In this document: positions 50,684 to 59,225 of the stretch, in pieces | Layout: each line of letters begins with the position of its first letter | How positions within the stretch are numbered: position 1 is the first letter of the stretch | NCBI RefSeq assembly: GCF_000373645.1 | Contig: NZ_KB892013.1 | Span: 350,722-414,721, forward strand | Direction: 5' to 3' | DNA: 64,000 nucleotides | Source of the DNA: Streptomyces sp. ATexAB-D23 | Lineage (GTDB): Bacteria > Actinomycetota > Actinomycetes > Streptomycetales > Streptomycetaceae | The notes under the pieces: generated by a model | Database searches by the model: none | Seen by the model: the letters and a program-made list of their open reading frames with translations, nothing else | What the model was told of the DNA's origin: nothing | Position numbers and translations under genes: made by a program

Positions 50684-51292
50684 GTGAAGAAGGCGGCCCG
50701 CGGCACCGCGGCACTCCTCCTGCTCCTCCTCGCCGCCGGTTGCGCGGCCCCGGCCGACGAGCGCCGTCCCCCCGCACCGGCTGCCGCGTCCCGGGCATCC
50801 GGCGGTCCGGCCTCCGCTCCCCCGGCCTCCGGTGCACCCGCCGATCCGACCGACGCCGCCTGGGTCCAGCTGATGACCCCCATGAACGAGCAGGCCGTGG
50901 CACTGCTCTCGCTCGCCCCCGCGCGCTCCGGCGACGCCGGGGTACGGAGCTGGGCGGCCGGGCTGCTGGCCTCGCAGAACGGTGAACTCGCCCGGCTGCG
51001 ACGGCTGCTGGCCCAAATGGGGCTGCCGGACACCAATATCCACGAGGGCCACGACATGCCGGGCATGGTGACGGCGGACGACCTCGCGCGGGCCCGCACG
51101 GTGGAGGGCGCCGCCTTCGACCGGTTCCTGGTGGCGCAGATGAAGGACCATCTGACCCAGTCCGCACAGGTGTCGCGCTCCGAGACCGGGTCCGGCACCC
51201 GGCAGGACGCCAAGCGGCTGGCCGCCGAGCTGGTGAAGGCCCGGCGCACCGAACTCGCCGCGCTCCCGGCTCTGGCCGCCGGCTCGGGCTGA
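50684..51292 (+). CDS. DUF305 lipoprotein
   Basis: A 202-residue lipoprotein with a signal and lipobox (LLAAGCAAP, Cys near 20), a Pro/Ala linker, and a ferritin-like four-helix DUF305 domain (MTPMNEQAVALLSLAPARSGD, LLASQNGELARLRRLLAQMG, HDMPGMVTADDL, FLVAQMKDHLTQSAQ). Conserved His and Met residues (HEGHDMPGM) could bind copper; DUF305 often occurs with copper-handling genes. It follows the DUF1996 gene by 73 bases in the same direction and is probably in its transcript. Confidence 0.88.
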   Translation: MKKAARGTAALLLLLLAAGCAAPADERRPPAPAAASRASGGPASAPPASGAPADPTDAAWVQLMTPMNEQAVALLSLAPARSGDAGVRSWAAGLLASQNGELARLRRLLAQMGLPDTNIHEGHDMPGMVTADDLARARTVEGAAFDRFLVAQMKDHLTQSAQVSRSETGSGTRQDAKRLAAELVKARRTELAALPALAAGSG

Positions 51293-51354
51293 TGCCCCGG
51301 TCAACGTAGCCCCAAGGCCCGCGAAGCCGTTCACGCGTCGGTCTTACCACCCGG

Positions 51355-51360
51355 TATAAA
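51355..51360 (+). promoter_or_regulatory. -10 element of a probable leaderless LacI mRNA
   Basis: TATAAA at 51355-51360, the closest -10 to consensus of the leaderless group, lies six bases before the ATG at 51367. No ribosome-binding site. Confidence 0.6.
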
Positions 51361-51366
51361 GACTGC

Positions 51367-52419
51367 ATGACTGCCGACGCCCCGCCGCCCGCCCGTCCCG
51401 TCACCCTGGAGGACGTCGCCGGGGTGGCCGGGGTGTCACGGGCGACCGTGTCCCGGGTGATCAACGGGGCGACCACCGTCGACCCGGTGATGCGGCGGAT
51501 GGTGGAGGCGGCGGTGGACGCCACGGGTTACGTGCCCAACCGCGCGGCCCGTTCGCTGGTGACCCGGCGCACCGACTCGATCGCCCTGGTCGTCTCCGAG
51601 CGGGAGCGGCGCACCGTGCCCGAGCCGTTCGTCGGCCGGATGTTCTCCGATCCGTACTTCGGGCGGGTGGTCGCCGGCCTCCTCGAAGTACTGCGCCCCG
51701 CGGGCATCCAGCTGGTCCTGATGCTTGCCGACGACCGTGAGTCCCGCGACCAGCTGCTGTCGTATCTGCGCCACGGGCATGTCGACGGGGTGGTGCTGAT
51801 CTCGTCGCACGCGGACGATCCCCTGCCCGGACTGCTGCACGGGACACGGCTGCCCGCCGTGCTCGCGGGGCAGCCGCTCAGGCCGACCCCGCTGACCTAC
51901 GTCGAGGCGGACCAGCGGGCCGGGGCGCAGCTGGCCGCCGACCACCTGGCCTCGCTGGGGCGCCGACGGATCGGGACGGTGTCCGGCCCGCAGGACATGC
52001 CGGCCAGTCAGGCGCGGCTCGCCGGTTTCCTGGACGCGCTCGCGGCGCACGGCATCCGGGACGTGGCGACCGCCGAGGGCGACTTCACCCATGCCGGTGG
52101 CGCGGCGGCCATGCGGCGGCTGCTCGCGGACCGGCCGGACCTGGACGCGGTGTTCATCGCGTCGGACCTGATGGCGCTGGGCGCCGTTCCGGTGCTGCTG
52201 CGGGCCGGCAAGGACGTGCCCGGGGACGTGGCGCTCGTCGGGTTCGACGACAGCAGTGCGGCGATGGCCTGCGATCCGCCGCTGACCACGGTCCGGCAGC
52301 CGGTGGAGGAGATGTCGGCGGAGATGGCCCGGCTGCTGCTCAAGCAGATCGGCAAGCCGGGCGACCCGGCCCCGTCCGTGATCTTCCACCCGACGCTCGT
52401 ACGGCGGCAGTCCGCCTGA
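51367..52419 (+). CDS. LacI-family transcriptional regulator
   Basis: A 350-residue repressor: HTH VTLEDVAGVAGVSRATVSRV with hinge YVPNRAARSL, then the two-lobed sugar-binding domain (DPYFGRVVAGLLEVLR, VDGVVLISSHADD, AVFIASDLMALGAVPVLL, VALVGFDDSS). It follows the DUF1996/DUF305 pair. The GAGAGCGCTCTC operators upstream of that pair have the geometry this family binds, so it is the best candidate repressor (inference). Its own mRNA seems leaderless. Confidence 0.94.
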   Translation: MTADAPPPARPVTLEDVAGVAGVSRATVSRVINGATTVDPVMRRMVEAAVDATGYVPNRAARSLVTRRTDSIALVVSERERRTVPEPFVGRMFSDPYFGRVVAGLLEVLRPAGIQLVLMLADDRESRDQLLSYLRHGHVDGVVLISSHADDPLPGLLHGTRLPAVLAGQPLRPTPLTYVEADQRAGAQLAADHLASLGRRRIGTVSGPQDMPASQARLAGFLDALAAHGIRDVATAEGDFTHAGGAAAMRRLLADRPDLDAVFIASDLMALGAVPVLLRAGKDVPGDVALVGFDDSSAAMACDPPLTTVRQPVEEMSAEMARLLLKQIGKPGDPAPSVIFHPTLVRRQSA

Positions 52420-52440
52420 CCCGGGCGCGTCCGGGGGCGG

Positions 52441-54603
52441 TCAGGGGTGTGCGCCCGTCCCGGAACCCTTGCCCTGTCCGCGCCGGGTCTGCCCGCGCCG
52501 GGTCCACCGGCCCGCCCCGGTGCCCGGCACTCCGTCCGCCCGCACCGGCAGCTGGGGCCCCGACGCCTCGCCCAGCCAGCACCGCAGGACCCGGTGGACG
52601 GCTTCGGCGCCGACGAGTTCGTCCGGCCGGTCGCCGTCCTCGTCCGCGAGGGCGTCCAGCGGGTCCGTCATGGAGCGCGGCCACAGCAGGAACGGCCGGG
52701 ACTGCTCGCCGCCCAGGCCGCCGTGCGAGCCGATCTGCTCCTCGAAGGCGTGCACGGTGCCGGTGGCGGGGTCGTACATGGAGTTGACCATCACATCGGC
52801 GACGTGCGGGAAGGTGTCCGTGCGCCGGACCGCGTCCGCCGCCCCGGGACCGAACGGGGCCAGCGGCCCGTGGCCGTCGGCCAGGTCCGCGACGGGCACC
52901 CGCACCCCGTCACGGGCCAGCACCACGGAGCCGTGCCGTTCGCCGCGGACGAGCAGGAAGCCGATGCCGGGGTGGTTGGCGAGCGTGGAGAGCAGGGCGG
53001 GGTGGCGGCGTTCCAGCTGTTCCAGGGACGCGCGTCCCTCGATGTCGGGGAAGGAGATCAGACCGAGGTTCCCGGAGGCGAGGACTATCGGGTCGGAGGG
53101 CTTCGCGACGTGCTCCTCCTGGCCCTCGGCGACCGGCCGGTGCAGTGCGATCCGGACCGCGTCGCGGGCCTCGGAGGCGCTGCGGGTGCGCTGCGCCCTT
53201 CGGGGCACCGGCAGTCCGCTGCCCGCCCGCACCAGGTCCTTGAGGGTCAGCCCGTACACCCCCGCGAAGGTGTCCCCGGGGCTCTGGCCGTGGTCGGACA
53301 GGAGCACGATCCGGTAGGTGCGCGGGGTGTGCTCGGCGACCTTGTCGATCAGGGCGAGCGACCGGTCGAGGCGTGCGAGGACCTTCTCGGCGTCCCGGCT
53401 GCGCGGCCCCGAGTGGTGCGCCACCTCGTCGTACGCCACCAGGTCGGCGTAGACCGCGGTGCGCCCGGCGAACATGTCGCCCATGACGGCGGCGACCACC
53501 ACATCGCGTTCGACGACGGTCGCGAAGGCGCGGATGAAGGGGTACAGCCCGCCGCGCTTGATGCGGGGCGTCTCCTTGCGGAGGCGGGAGCGGGTCGACT
53601 GGGCGATCTCCCGGCAGACCTCCGCGGCGAAGGAGCCGGCGGTGCGGACGGCGTTGGCCGGGTCGGAGAAGTAGGCGAAGTACCCGGCCCGGGACCGGCG
53701 GCCCTTGCCGAGTCTGGCGGCCATCGACAGGACGAGCGCGAGCTGGCCCGCGCCGCCGCTGAAGAGGTTGCCCCGGCTGGCCCCGTCGAGCGTGAGGAGT
53801 CCGCCGTCCCCGGTGCGGGCGACGGCCCGGCGCTGCATCTCCAGGGCGCTCGCCGGTTTGCTGGAGACCATCACGACGCCGGTCTCCTTCTCGTACCAGC
53901 GGAAGGCGGGGACGTCGTGGTTGCTGCCGTGCAGGATGCCGAGCTGGCTCGCGCCGGTCTGGCTGGACCAGTCCGTGCGCCAGGGGGTGAGGCGGTGCCC
54001 CTCGCCGTCGGCCAGCCAGTGCGCGACGGTCGGCATCAGTCCCTCGGCGGCGGCCCGCACCAGGGCGTCGTGGCCGACCCCGTCCAGCTGGATGAAGACG
54101 GTGCCCGGCGGGCCCCCGCGGGCGTCGCCCGTGCCGCTGCGCCGGCGGCGCCGGTCGGCCAGCCGGGAGAGCCGGCGGCGGTAGGCGTCGTCGTCGCGGA
54201 CGGCGAGCGCGGTGGAGGTCGCGGAGGCGACCGCCGACATCACGGCCGCGACGACGACGGCGGTCTCCGGGGCGGCGGCGCCCCGGCCGTCCGGGATGAG
54301 CCGCAGCGCGATCAGCAGCAGCGAACCGTTGAGGAAGAAGACGAGCATGCCGAGCACGAGGGCCGGCACGATGAGCAGGGCCCGTACGAGCACCGGCCAG
54401 ACCAGCGCGGAGAGCAGCCCGAAGGCGCCCGCGCCCCAGGCCGCGGTGAACGCGGTCTTGGTGACGGTGTCGCCGTCGGCCGACTGGAGCCGGAAGTCCG
54501 GGAGGATGCCCGCGAGCGCCAGCATGGTGAGCGTCGAGACGGCCCAGACCGCGATCACTCGCATCAGCGCGCTGCCGGCTCGCCGCCATCGCCTGTCGCC
54601 CAC
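52441..54603 (-). CDS. Fusion: phage-holin-4-like membrane domain and alkaline-phosphatase-type hydrolase
   Basis: A 720-residue protein. The first 130 residues hold four membrane helices; WPVLVRALLIVPALVLGML and VFFLNGSLLLIALRL resemble the small phage-holin family 4 (PF04020 type). From about 165 comes a type I phosphodiesterase/alkaline-phosphatase-superfamily domain with metal residues in VFIQLDGVGHDALV, YADLVAYDEVAHHSG and VLLSDHGQSPGDTF, and Thr/Ser candidates in WSSQTGASQLGILHG. It may remove phosphate- or phosphoglycerol groups from envelope polymers at the membrane. GTG at 54603. It converges with the LacI gene, 21 bases apart. Confidence 0.87.
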   Translation of the reverse strand: MGDRRWRRAGSALMRVIAVWAVSTLTMLALAGILPDFRLQSADGDTVTKTAFTAAWGAGAFGLLSALVWPVLVRALLIVPALVLGMLVFFLNGSLLLIALRLIPDGRGAAAPETAVVVAAVMSAVASATSTALAVRDDDAYRRRLSRLADRRRRRSGTGDARGGPPGTVFIQLDGVGHDALVRAAAEGLMPTVAHWLADGEGHRLTPWRTDWSSQTGASQLGILHGSNHDVPAFRWYEKETGVVMVSSKPASALEMQRRAVARTGDGGLLTLDGASRGNLFSGGAGQLALVLSMAARLGKGRRSRAGYFAYFSDPANAVRTAGSFAAEVCREIAQSTRSRLRKETPRIKRGGLYPFIRAFATVVERDVVVAAVMGDMFAGRTAVYADLVAYDEVAHHSGPRSRDAEKVLARLDRSLALIDKVAEHTPRTYRIVLLSDHGQSPGDTFAGVYGLTLKDLVRAGSGLPVPRRAQRTRSASEARDAVRIALHRPVAEGQEEHVAKPSDPIVLASGNLGLISFPDIEGRASLEQLERRHPALLSTLANHPGIGFLLVRGERHGSVVLARDGVRVPVADLADGHGPLAPFGPGAADAVRRTDTFPHVADVMVNSMYDPATGTVHAFEEQIGSHGGLGGEQSRPFLLWPRSMTDPLDALADEDGDRPDELVGAEAVHRVLRCWLGEASGPQLPVRADGVPGTGAGRWTRRGQTRRGQGKGSGTGAHP

Positions 54604-54686
54604 GCCGTTGTCACCTCACGTCCGGGCCCTGCCGTTCCGGGCCCCGTCTCAGCCTTTCACAGGGGGTCGCGCGGGCTTGCGGGCGG

Positions 54687-55091
54687 TCAGCAGCCGTCGT
54701 ATCCGGCGGTCGGCATGGAGAGCCTGCGGTGCACTCCGGCCTTGTGGTCGGCGCTGTAGGACGGCTCGTGGAGCCCGGCGATCTCCAGGCGTACGCCGCG
54801 CCGCTCGCACTCCGCGGTGAACTGCGGCACCGAGGCCAGGGCGCGGGCGAGGACCCGGTCGCAGGGGGCGACGAACAGCTCGATCTCGCCGCTGTCGACA
54901 TCGGCCCAGAGCGCGGGGTGGTCGGGGCGCAGCCCGTAGAGGCGCAGCTGCCGGGTGACGACGTAGCCCTGGTCGGCGGCCCAGCGGGCGCACATGGCGT
55001 GCTGGCCGCGGGTGTCCACCAGGAAGGGGTCGCTGTCCAGTTCTTCGAGCGGCGTGAGACTGGCGATGGCCGCCACTCGTACGTCCCCCAT
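54687..55091 (-). CDS. Small protein resembling a degenerate serine-recombinase catalytic domain
   Basis: A 134-residue protein. The order of its segments follows a resolvase N-terminal domain: a first strand VRVAAIASL, then DTRGQHAMCARWAADQGYVVTRQL, HPALWADVDSGEIELFVAPCDRVLARAL, and FTAECERRGVRLEIAG. These match the recombinase pattern of 'DTQ...C..ya...G', 'rpal..ll.dv..g.id.vvv...DRL.R' and 'l...Gv.l'. The Arg-Val-Ser catalytic triplet is not clearly kept (Ser near 10 is the only candidate) and there is no DNA-binding C-terminal domain. It is probably a domesticated, non-recombining relative. GGGGAG precedes the ATG. Confidence 0.65.
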   Translation of the reverse strand: MGDVRVAAIASLTPLEELDSDPFLVDTRGQHAMCARWAADQGYVVTRQLRLYGLRPDHPALWADVDSGEIELFVAPCDRVLARALASVPQFTAECERRGVRLEIAGLHEPSYSADHKAGVHRRLSMPTAGYDGC

Positions 55092-55312
55092 GGCCGTCTC
55101 CCCGTGCTTGTCCTTTGGCTTCGACCCTATGCGCCCGCTCCCGTGGCCCCAGGGCGCGTACCGGGGCGGTGAGGGGGCGCACGGGGGCACGGCCCCAGGA
55201 CCAGGAATGCCTGATGCGCCGGGGTGCGCGGACCGGAGAGGGGCGGGGGCCCGTAGGCTCTTCGGGCAGGTGCGGTCAGGTCCGAAGGGTCCGGTGAGCA
55301 GAAGGAGGCGGA

Positions 55313-56095
55313 GTGCCGGTGGAGATCACCTGGTGGGGTCATGCCACGTGCACGATCGAGGACTCCGGGGTGCGTTTCCTGACCGATCCGCTCTTCGTAC
55401 GGCGCTTCGCGCATCTGCGGCGCCGCCGTGGTGCGCTGCCGGGCCCGGACGCGGCCGTCGCCGACGTGGTCCTGATCTCGCACCTGCACTCCGACCATCT
55501 GCATCTGCCGTCACTGGCGCGGGTCGCCCCGGGGGCCAGGCTGATCGCGCCGCGCGGCTCGGTGCGGGCCGTTCCGGGGCTGCGGATGCTGCGCAGGGTG
55601 CGCGGTCTGCGGATCACCGAGGTCGTGGCGGGCGACGAGGTGCGTGTGGGCGAGGTACGGGTACGGGCCGTGCCGGCGCTGCACGACGGCCGGCGCCTTC
55701 CGCTGGGCCCGCACCGCTCCCCCGCCCTCGGGTACGTGGTCGAGGGCGCCGCCCGCACGTATTTCGCCGGGGACACCGGGCTCTTCGACGACATGGCGGA
55801 GGCGGTCGGCCCGGTGGACGTGGCCCTGCTGCCGGTCGGCGGCTGGGGCCCGTATCTCGGCCACGAGCACCTGGACGCGGGGCGCGCGGCGGAGGCGCTG
55901 ACCCGTCTTGAGCCGCGCTCGGCGGTGCCGGTGCACTACGGGACGTACTGGCCGATCGGGATGGACGGCATCCGGCCGCACGAGTTCCACGCCCCGGGCG
56001 AGGAGTTCGAGCGGAAGGCGGCGCTGCGGGCGCCCGGGGTCGTGGTGCACCGGCTGGCGCACGGGGAGCGCGTGCGGCCGGAGGGCTCCGGGTGA
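55313..56095 (+). CDS. Metallo-beta-lactamase-fold hydrolase (UlaG/NAPE-PLD-like)
   Basis: A 260-residue hydrolase with two metal ions expected: ITWWGHATCTIEDSGVRFLTDP, HLHSDHLH (the HxHxDH metal site), YFAGDTGLFDD and VHYGTYWPIG. The family cleaves phosphodiesters or lactones; substrate unknown. GTG start with AAGGAGG four bases upstream. The stop overlaps the start of the DedA gene, so they are made together, and a membrane-lipid link is plausible (inference). Confidence 0.92.
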   Translation: MPVEITWWGHATCTIEDSGVRFLTDPLFVRRFAHLRRRRGALPGPDAAVADVVLISHLHSDHLHLPSLARVAPGARLIAPRGSVRAVPGLRMLRRVRGLRITEVVAGDEVRVGEVRVRAVPALHDGRRLPLGPHRSPALGYVVEGAARTYFAGDTGLFDDMAEAVGPVDVALLPVGGWGPYLGHEHLDAGRAAEALTRLEPRSAVPVHYGTYWPIGMDGIRPHEFHAPGEEFERKAALRAPGVVVHRLAHGERVRPEGSG

Positions 56096-56718
56096 TGGAG
56101 CTCCTGCGGCAGACGGCGCAGCTGCCCCCGGAGTCGACACAGCAGGCCGTCGGCTACCCGTCGCTGTTCCTGCTGGTGGCGCTGGGTGCGCTGGTCCCGG
56201 TGGTGCCGACGGGCGCGCTGGTGAGTTCGGCGGCCGTGGTGGCGTTCCACCAGTCGTCGCCGTTCGCCCTGCTGGTGGTGTTCGCGGTGGCGTCGGCGGC
56301 GGCGTTCCTGGGGGACATATCCCTGTACTGGCTGGGGCAGCGGGGGGTGCGGTCGAAGAACGGCTCGCGGTGGCTGCGGGCCATCCGGGACCGGGCCGCG
56401 CCGGAGCGGCTGGCGCAGGCGCAGCGGAAGCTGGACGAGCACGGCGCGACGGTGCTGGTGCTGTCCCGGCTGGTGCCCGCGGGGCGCATCCCGGTGATGC
56501 TGGCGTGTCTGCTGGGGCGGATGCCGATGCGGCGGTTCGCCCGGGGCGATGTGCCGGCCTGTCTGGCGTGGGCGGCGACGTATCAGCTGATCGGCATCCT
56601 GGGCGGTTCGCTGTTCCCGGAGCCGTGGCAGGGGGTGGTGGCGGCGGTGGGTCTCACGCTGCTGCTCAGTGCGGCGCCCGCGCTGTGGCGCCGGACGCGG
56701 GCGCGCTGGGCGCGGTGA
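56092..56718 (+). CDS. DedA/VTT-family membrane protein
   Basis: A 208-residue membrane protein with about five helices. DedA features: VPVVPTGALVSSAAVVAF, the amphipathic reentrant region FLGDISLYWLGQRGV and SRLVPAGRIPVMLACLLGRMPM, whose Arg is essential in characterised members. DedA proteins move lipids such as undecaprenyl phosphate across the membrane. GTG at 56092 overlaps the upstream stop (GTGA); the next codon is ATG. Confidence 0.9.
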   Translation: MMELLRQTAQLPPESTQQAVGYPSLFLLVALGALVPVVPTGALVSSAAVVAFHQSSPFALLVVFAVASAAAFLGDISLYWLGQRGVRSKNGSRWLRAIRDRAAPERLAQAQRKLDEHGATVLVLSRLVPAGRIPVMLACLLGRMPMRRFARGDVPACLAWAATYQLIGILGGSLFPEPWQGVVAAVGLTLLLSAAPALWRRTRARWAR

Positions 56719-56883
56719 CGTCGGGCCGACGCGGTCCGCGCCGGGCGGGTCGGGCGGCAGGGGCTCGGGGGCGTACGGCAGGCGGCGGATGTGGCAGTCC
56801 CCCTCCGCATTGGGCCGGACGGCGTGTTCGCGGGCCGGCCGGGCCATGGCGAGGCCAAGGGCTGTCCCGTGGTCCTTGGTGGA

Positions 56884-58134
56884 TCAGCGCAGTTCGTCGA
56901 GGGCCGCCCGGAATGCGCTCAGGGCTTTTGCCACGTGCGGCAATGCGAGGGGCTCGGGCGCGGTGAGCGAGTGGATCTGCTGTTCCGGGGTCGTGCCCAG
57001 CAGTGACCCGGTGCCCAGCCGTACGCGGAGGGCTCCGAGTTCGTCGCCGAAGCGGTGGCCGCCGGGGCTGGGCGTGCCGAGTCGCCGGCTGAGGTATTCC
57101 TCCAGTTCGAGCGAGTCCGTGACCCCGCGGGCGGCGAGCGGGGAGCGGAGCGGGCCGAGGTCGGCGTAGAGGTGGCGGCCGGCCTGCGGGGGCCGGGCCA
57201 GGGCGCCCGTCGCGAGCACCGCCCGGTGGGCCTCGGCGGCGACGCGGGACTGGAGGGCGGCGGCTCGGCGGGCCCGTCCGGTGACGGCTTCCGGTTCACG
57301 CAGCGCGTGGGCGGCGGCCGCCGCGACCGGGCGGGCGACGAAGGCGCCGAGGGCGGTGAGGATGTCCAGGGTGCGGGCCCGGCGGGCGGCAGCGCGCGCG
57401 GTGGCGGGGAACCGGGCGACGGCGACCGGCCAGGCGGGCGGGGTCAGCGCGCCGTACAGGCCGGAGACGACCGTCACGTCGTCCGGGCACATCTCGGCCG
57501 GGCTGACCAGCACCGTCTCGTGCGGCCTGTGCAGGGTGTCGCGCCAGGTCTCGTCGCTGACGATGTGCAGGCCCTCGGCGACGGCGGCCTCGCACGCCTC
57601 CCGCACGAGTTCGGGCGGGGCGACCGTGGCGGTGGGGTCGTCGGCCACGGAGAGCAGCAGCAGCCTTGGCCGGCCGCCCTCGGCGCGCACCCTGCGGACG
57701 GTCTCCAGGAGTGCGTACGGGTCGGGGACGCCGCCGCACTCGGCGGGGGTGGGCACCTGGTAGGCGGGGCGGCCGAGCAGCCGGGCCTGCGGAATCCAGG
57801 AGGCGGGGCAGGGGCGCGGCAGCAGCACGTCGCCCCCGTGCGCGGCGATCAGGGCGAGCAGCAGCGGGGAGGTGCCGGGGGCGGCGGCGACGTGATCGGG
57901 GCCGCAGCGCAGTCCGCGCCGCTCCCAGTAGGCGCAGGCGGCCTCGCGCAGGGTGGCCGACCCGCCGCCGGGTTCGGGTGCGGCCCGGTCCGCCGCTGCC
58001 GCCAGCACCTCGGCCAGTTCGGGCAGGACGGGCAGACCGGGCCAGGGGGCGTGCGGCCCGTACCGTACGGGACCGCGATCCTCCCGGACCGTGTCCGTGC
58101 CGCGCTCCTGGCCCCCGGTCCGCTCCCGGCCCAT
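56884..58134 (-). CDS. Aminotransferase class I/II fold protein lacking the PLP lysine
   Basis: A 416-residue protein with fold-type-I aminotransferase layout: GGSATLREAACAYWERRGL, APGTSPLLLALIAAHGG for the phosphate side, HIVSDETWRD holding the Asp that contacts the pyridine nitrogen, and C-terminal LGALRVRLGTGSLLG with the carboxylate Arg. Where FSK would carry the Schiff-base Lys, it reads SGLYGALTPPAWPVAVA. The entire protein has one Lys, 14 residues from its end. ATG at 58134 is chosen because AAGGAGG lies five bases upstream; GTG/TTG codons ten codons earlier are possible. It follows an IclR gene in the same direction. It is likely a non-transaminating PLP-fold protein or regulator. Confidence 0.82.
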   Translation of the reverse strand: MGRERTGGQERGTDTVREDRGPVRYGPHAPWPGLPVLPELAEVLAAAADRAAPEPGGGSATLREAACAYWERRGLRCGPDHVAAAPGTSPLLLALIAAHGGDVLLPRPCPASWIPQARLLGRPAYQVPTPAECGGVPDPYALLETVRRVRAEGGRPRLLLLSVADDPTATVAPPELVREACEAAVAEGLHIVSDETWRDTLHRPHETVLVSPAEMCPDDVTVVSGLYGALTPPAWPVAVARFPATARAAARRARTLDILTALGAFVARPVAAAAAHALREPEAVTGRARRAAALQSRVAAEAHRAVLATGALARPPQAGRHLYADLGPLRSPLAARGVTDSLELEEYLSRRLGTPSPGGHRFGDELGALRVRLGTGSLLGTTPEQQIHSLTAPEPLALPHVAKALSAFRAALDELR

Positions 58135-58185
58135 CCGGGCCTCCTTCGCCGCCGCTCGGTCCACCAAAGGTTGTCCTCCGGACCT

Positions 58186-58980
58186 TTATACGAGGGAACG
58201 GGGCGGCGCGCCCGGCCTGGGGTCGTGTCCGAGGCGGCCGGACAGCTCCTCGGCGCCGGCGACGGCGAGCGCGGCGAGTTCCCGCTCGCGCTCCTCGTCC
58301 CAGCGGGTCATCGGGACGGAGACGGACAGCGCGGCGACGACCCGCCCGGAGCGGTCGCGTACGGGGGCCGCGACACAGCCCACGTCGGGGTCGGACTCCT
58401 GGCGCTCCACGGCGACGCCCCGCTTCCGCGCGGCGTCGAGCGCGGTCCGCAGCTCCCGTGCGTCGGTGACGCTGTCGCTGGTCAGGCCGGTCAGTTCGAG
58501 CCCGTCGAGCCGGGCGTCGAGTTCCCCGTCGGGCAGCGAGGCGAGCAGCATCTTGCCGACGGATGTGCAGTGGGCGGGCAGTCTGCGGCCGGCCGCCGAC
58601 ACCATCCGTACCGCGTGGGTGGAGTCCGCCTGGGCGATGTAGATGACGTCGGTGCCCTCCAGGACCGCCACGTGCACGGCCTCGCCGCAGGTGCCGGCCA
58701 CCCGCTGCGCCACCTGCCGGCCCTCGGACGCGAGGTCGAGCTGCTCCGCGTACCGGCTGCCGAGCTGGTAGGTGCGGACGCCGAGGCGGTAGCGGCCGGG
58801 CCGGTCGGGGACGGTGACCAGGTACGAACGGGCGGCGAGCGTGGTCAGCAGCTCATGGACGGTGGTACGGGGGAGCTGGAGCCTGCGGGTCACCTCGGGC
58901 GCGGAGAGCGTGCCGTCGCCGTGGAGGAAGAGTTCGAGTACGTCCAGCGCCCTGGTCACCGCGGGGACGAGTCGCCCCAT
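58186..58980 (-). CDS. IclR-family transcriptional regulator
   Basis: A 264-residue regulator with winged HTH (VTRALDVLELFLHGDGTLSA, PEVTRRLQLPRTTVHELLTTL) and an IclR effector domain (HVAVLEGTDVIYIAQADS, LPAHCTSVGKMLLASLP, DVGCVAAPVRDRSGRVVAALSVS). It ends 51 bases before the aminotransferase-fold gene and probably regulates it or is co-transcribed with it. Effectors of this family are usually small organic acids. Confidence 0.94.
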   Translation of the reverse strand: MGRLVPAVTRALDVLELFLHGDGTLSAPEVTRRLQLPRTTVHELLTTLAARSYLVTVPDRPGRYRLGVRTYQLGSRYAEQLDLASEGRQVAQRVAGTCGEAVHVAVLEGTDVIYIAQADSTHAVRMVSAAGRRLPAHCTSVGKMLLASLPDGELDARLDGLELTGLTSDSVTDARELRTALDAARKRGVAVERQESDPDVGCVAAPVRDRSGRVVAALSVSVPMTRWDEERERELAALAVAGAEELSGRLGHDPRPGAPPRSLV

Positions 58981-59225
58981 GGTCGTGCACCACCCTCTCG
59001 TTCGGTATCCCGGCCGGTGACCGGGATCACGAACGCAGGCTAAGCGCGGCGGACTTGCCGGGGCAAAGACGGAGTGAAGTCGCCCACGCGCCATCCGGCC
59101 GCAGGGGAGGTTCGCCCGGTTATGGGGCTGAATGGCGGTCGGGGCCGGGACTCCGCGGCCGTGCCTTCGGCGCGCTGCGGCGCGCCTGCTGGTTCGGGTC
59201 GGCGTTGGCGGGTATCCGCTGTTCC

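Noticed and set aside
54687..55091. Active mobile element marked by the resolvase-like protein
   Set aside because: No catalytic triplet, no DNA-binding domain, no inverted repeats or duplicated flanks were found.
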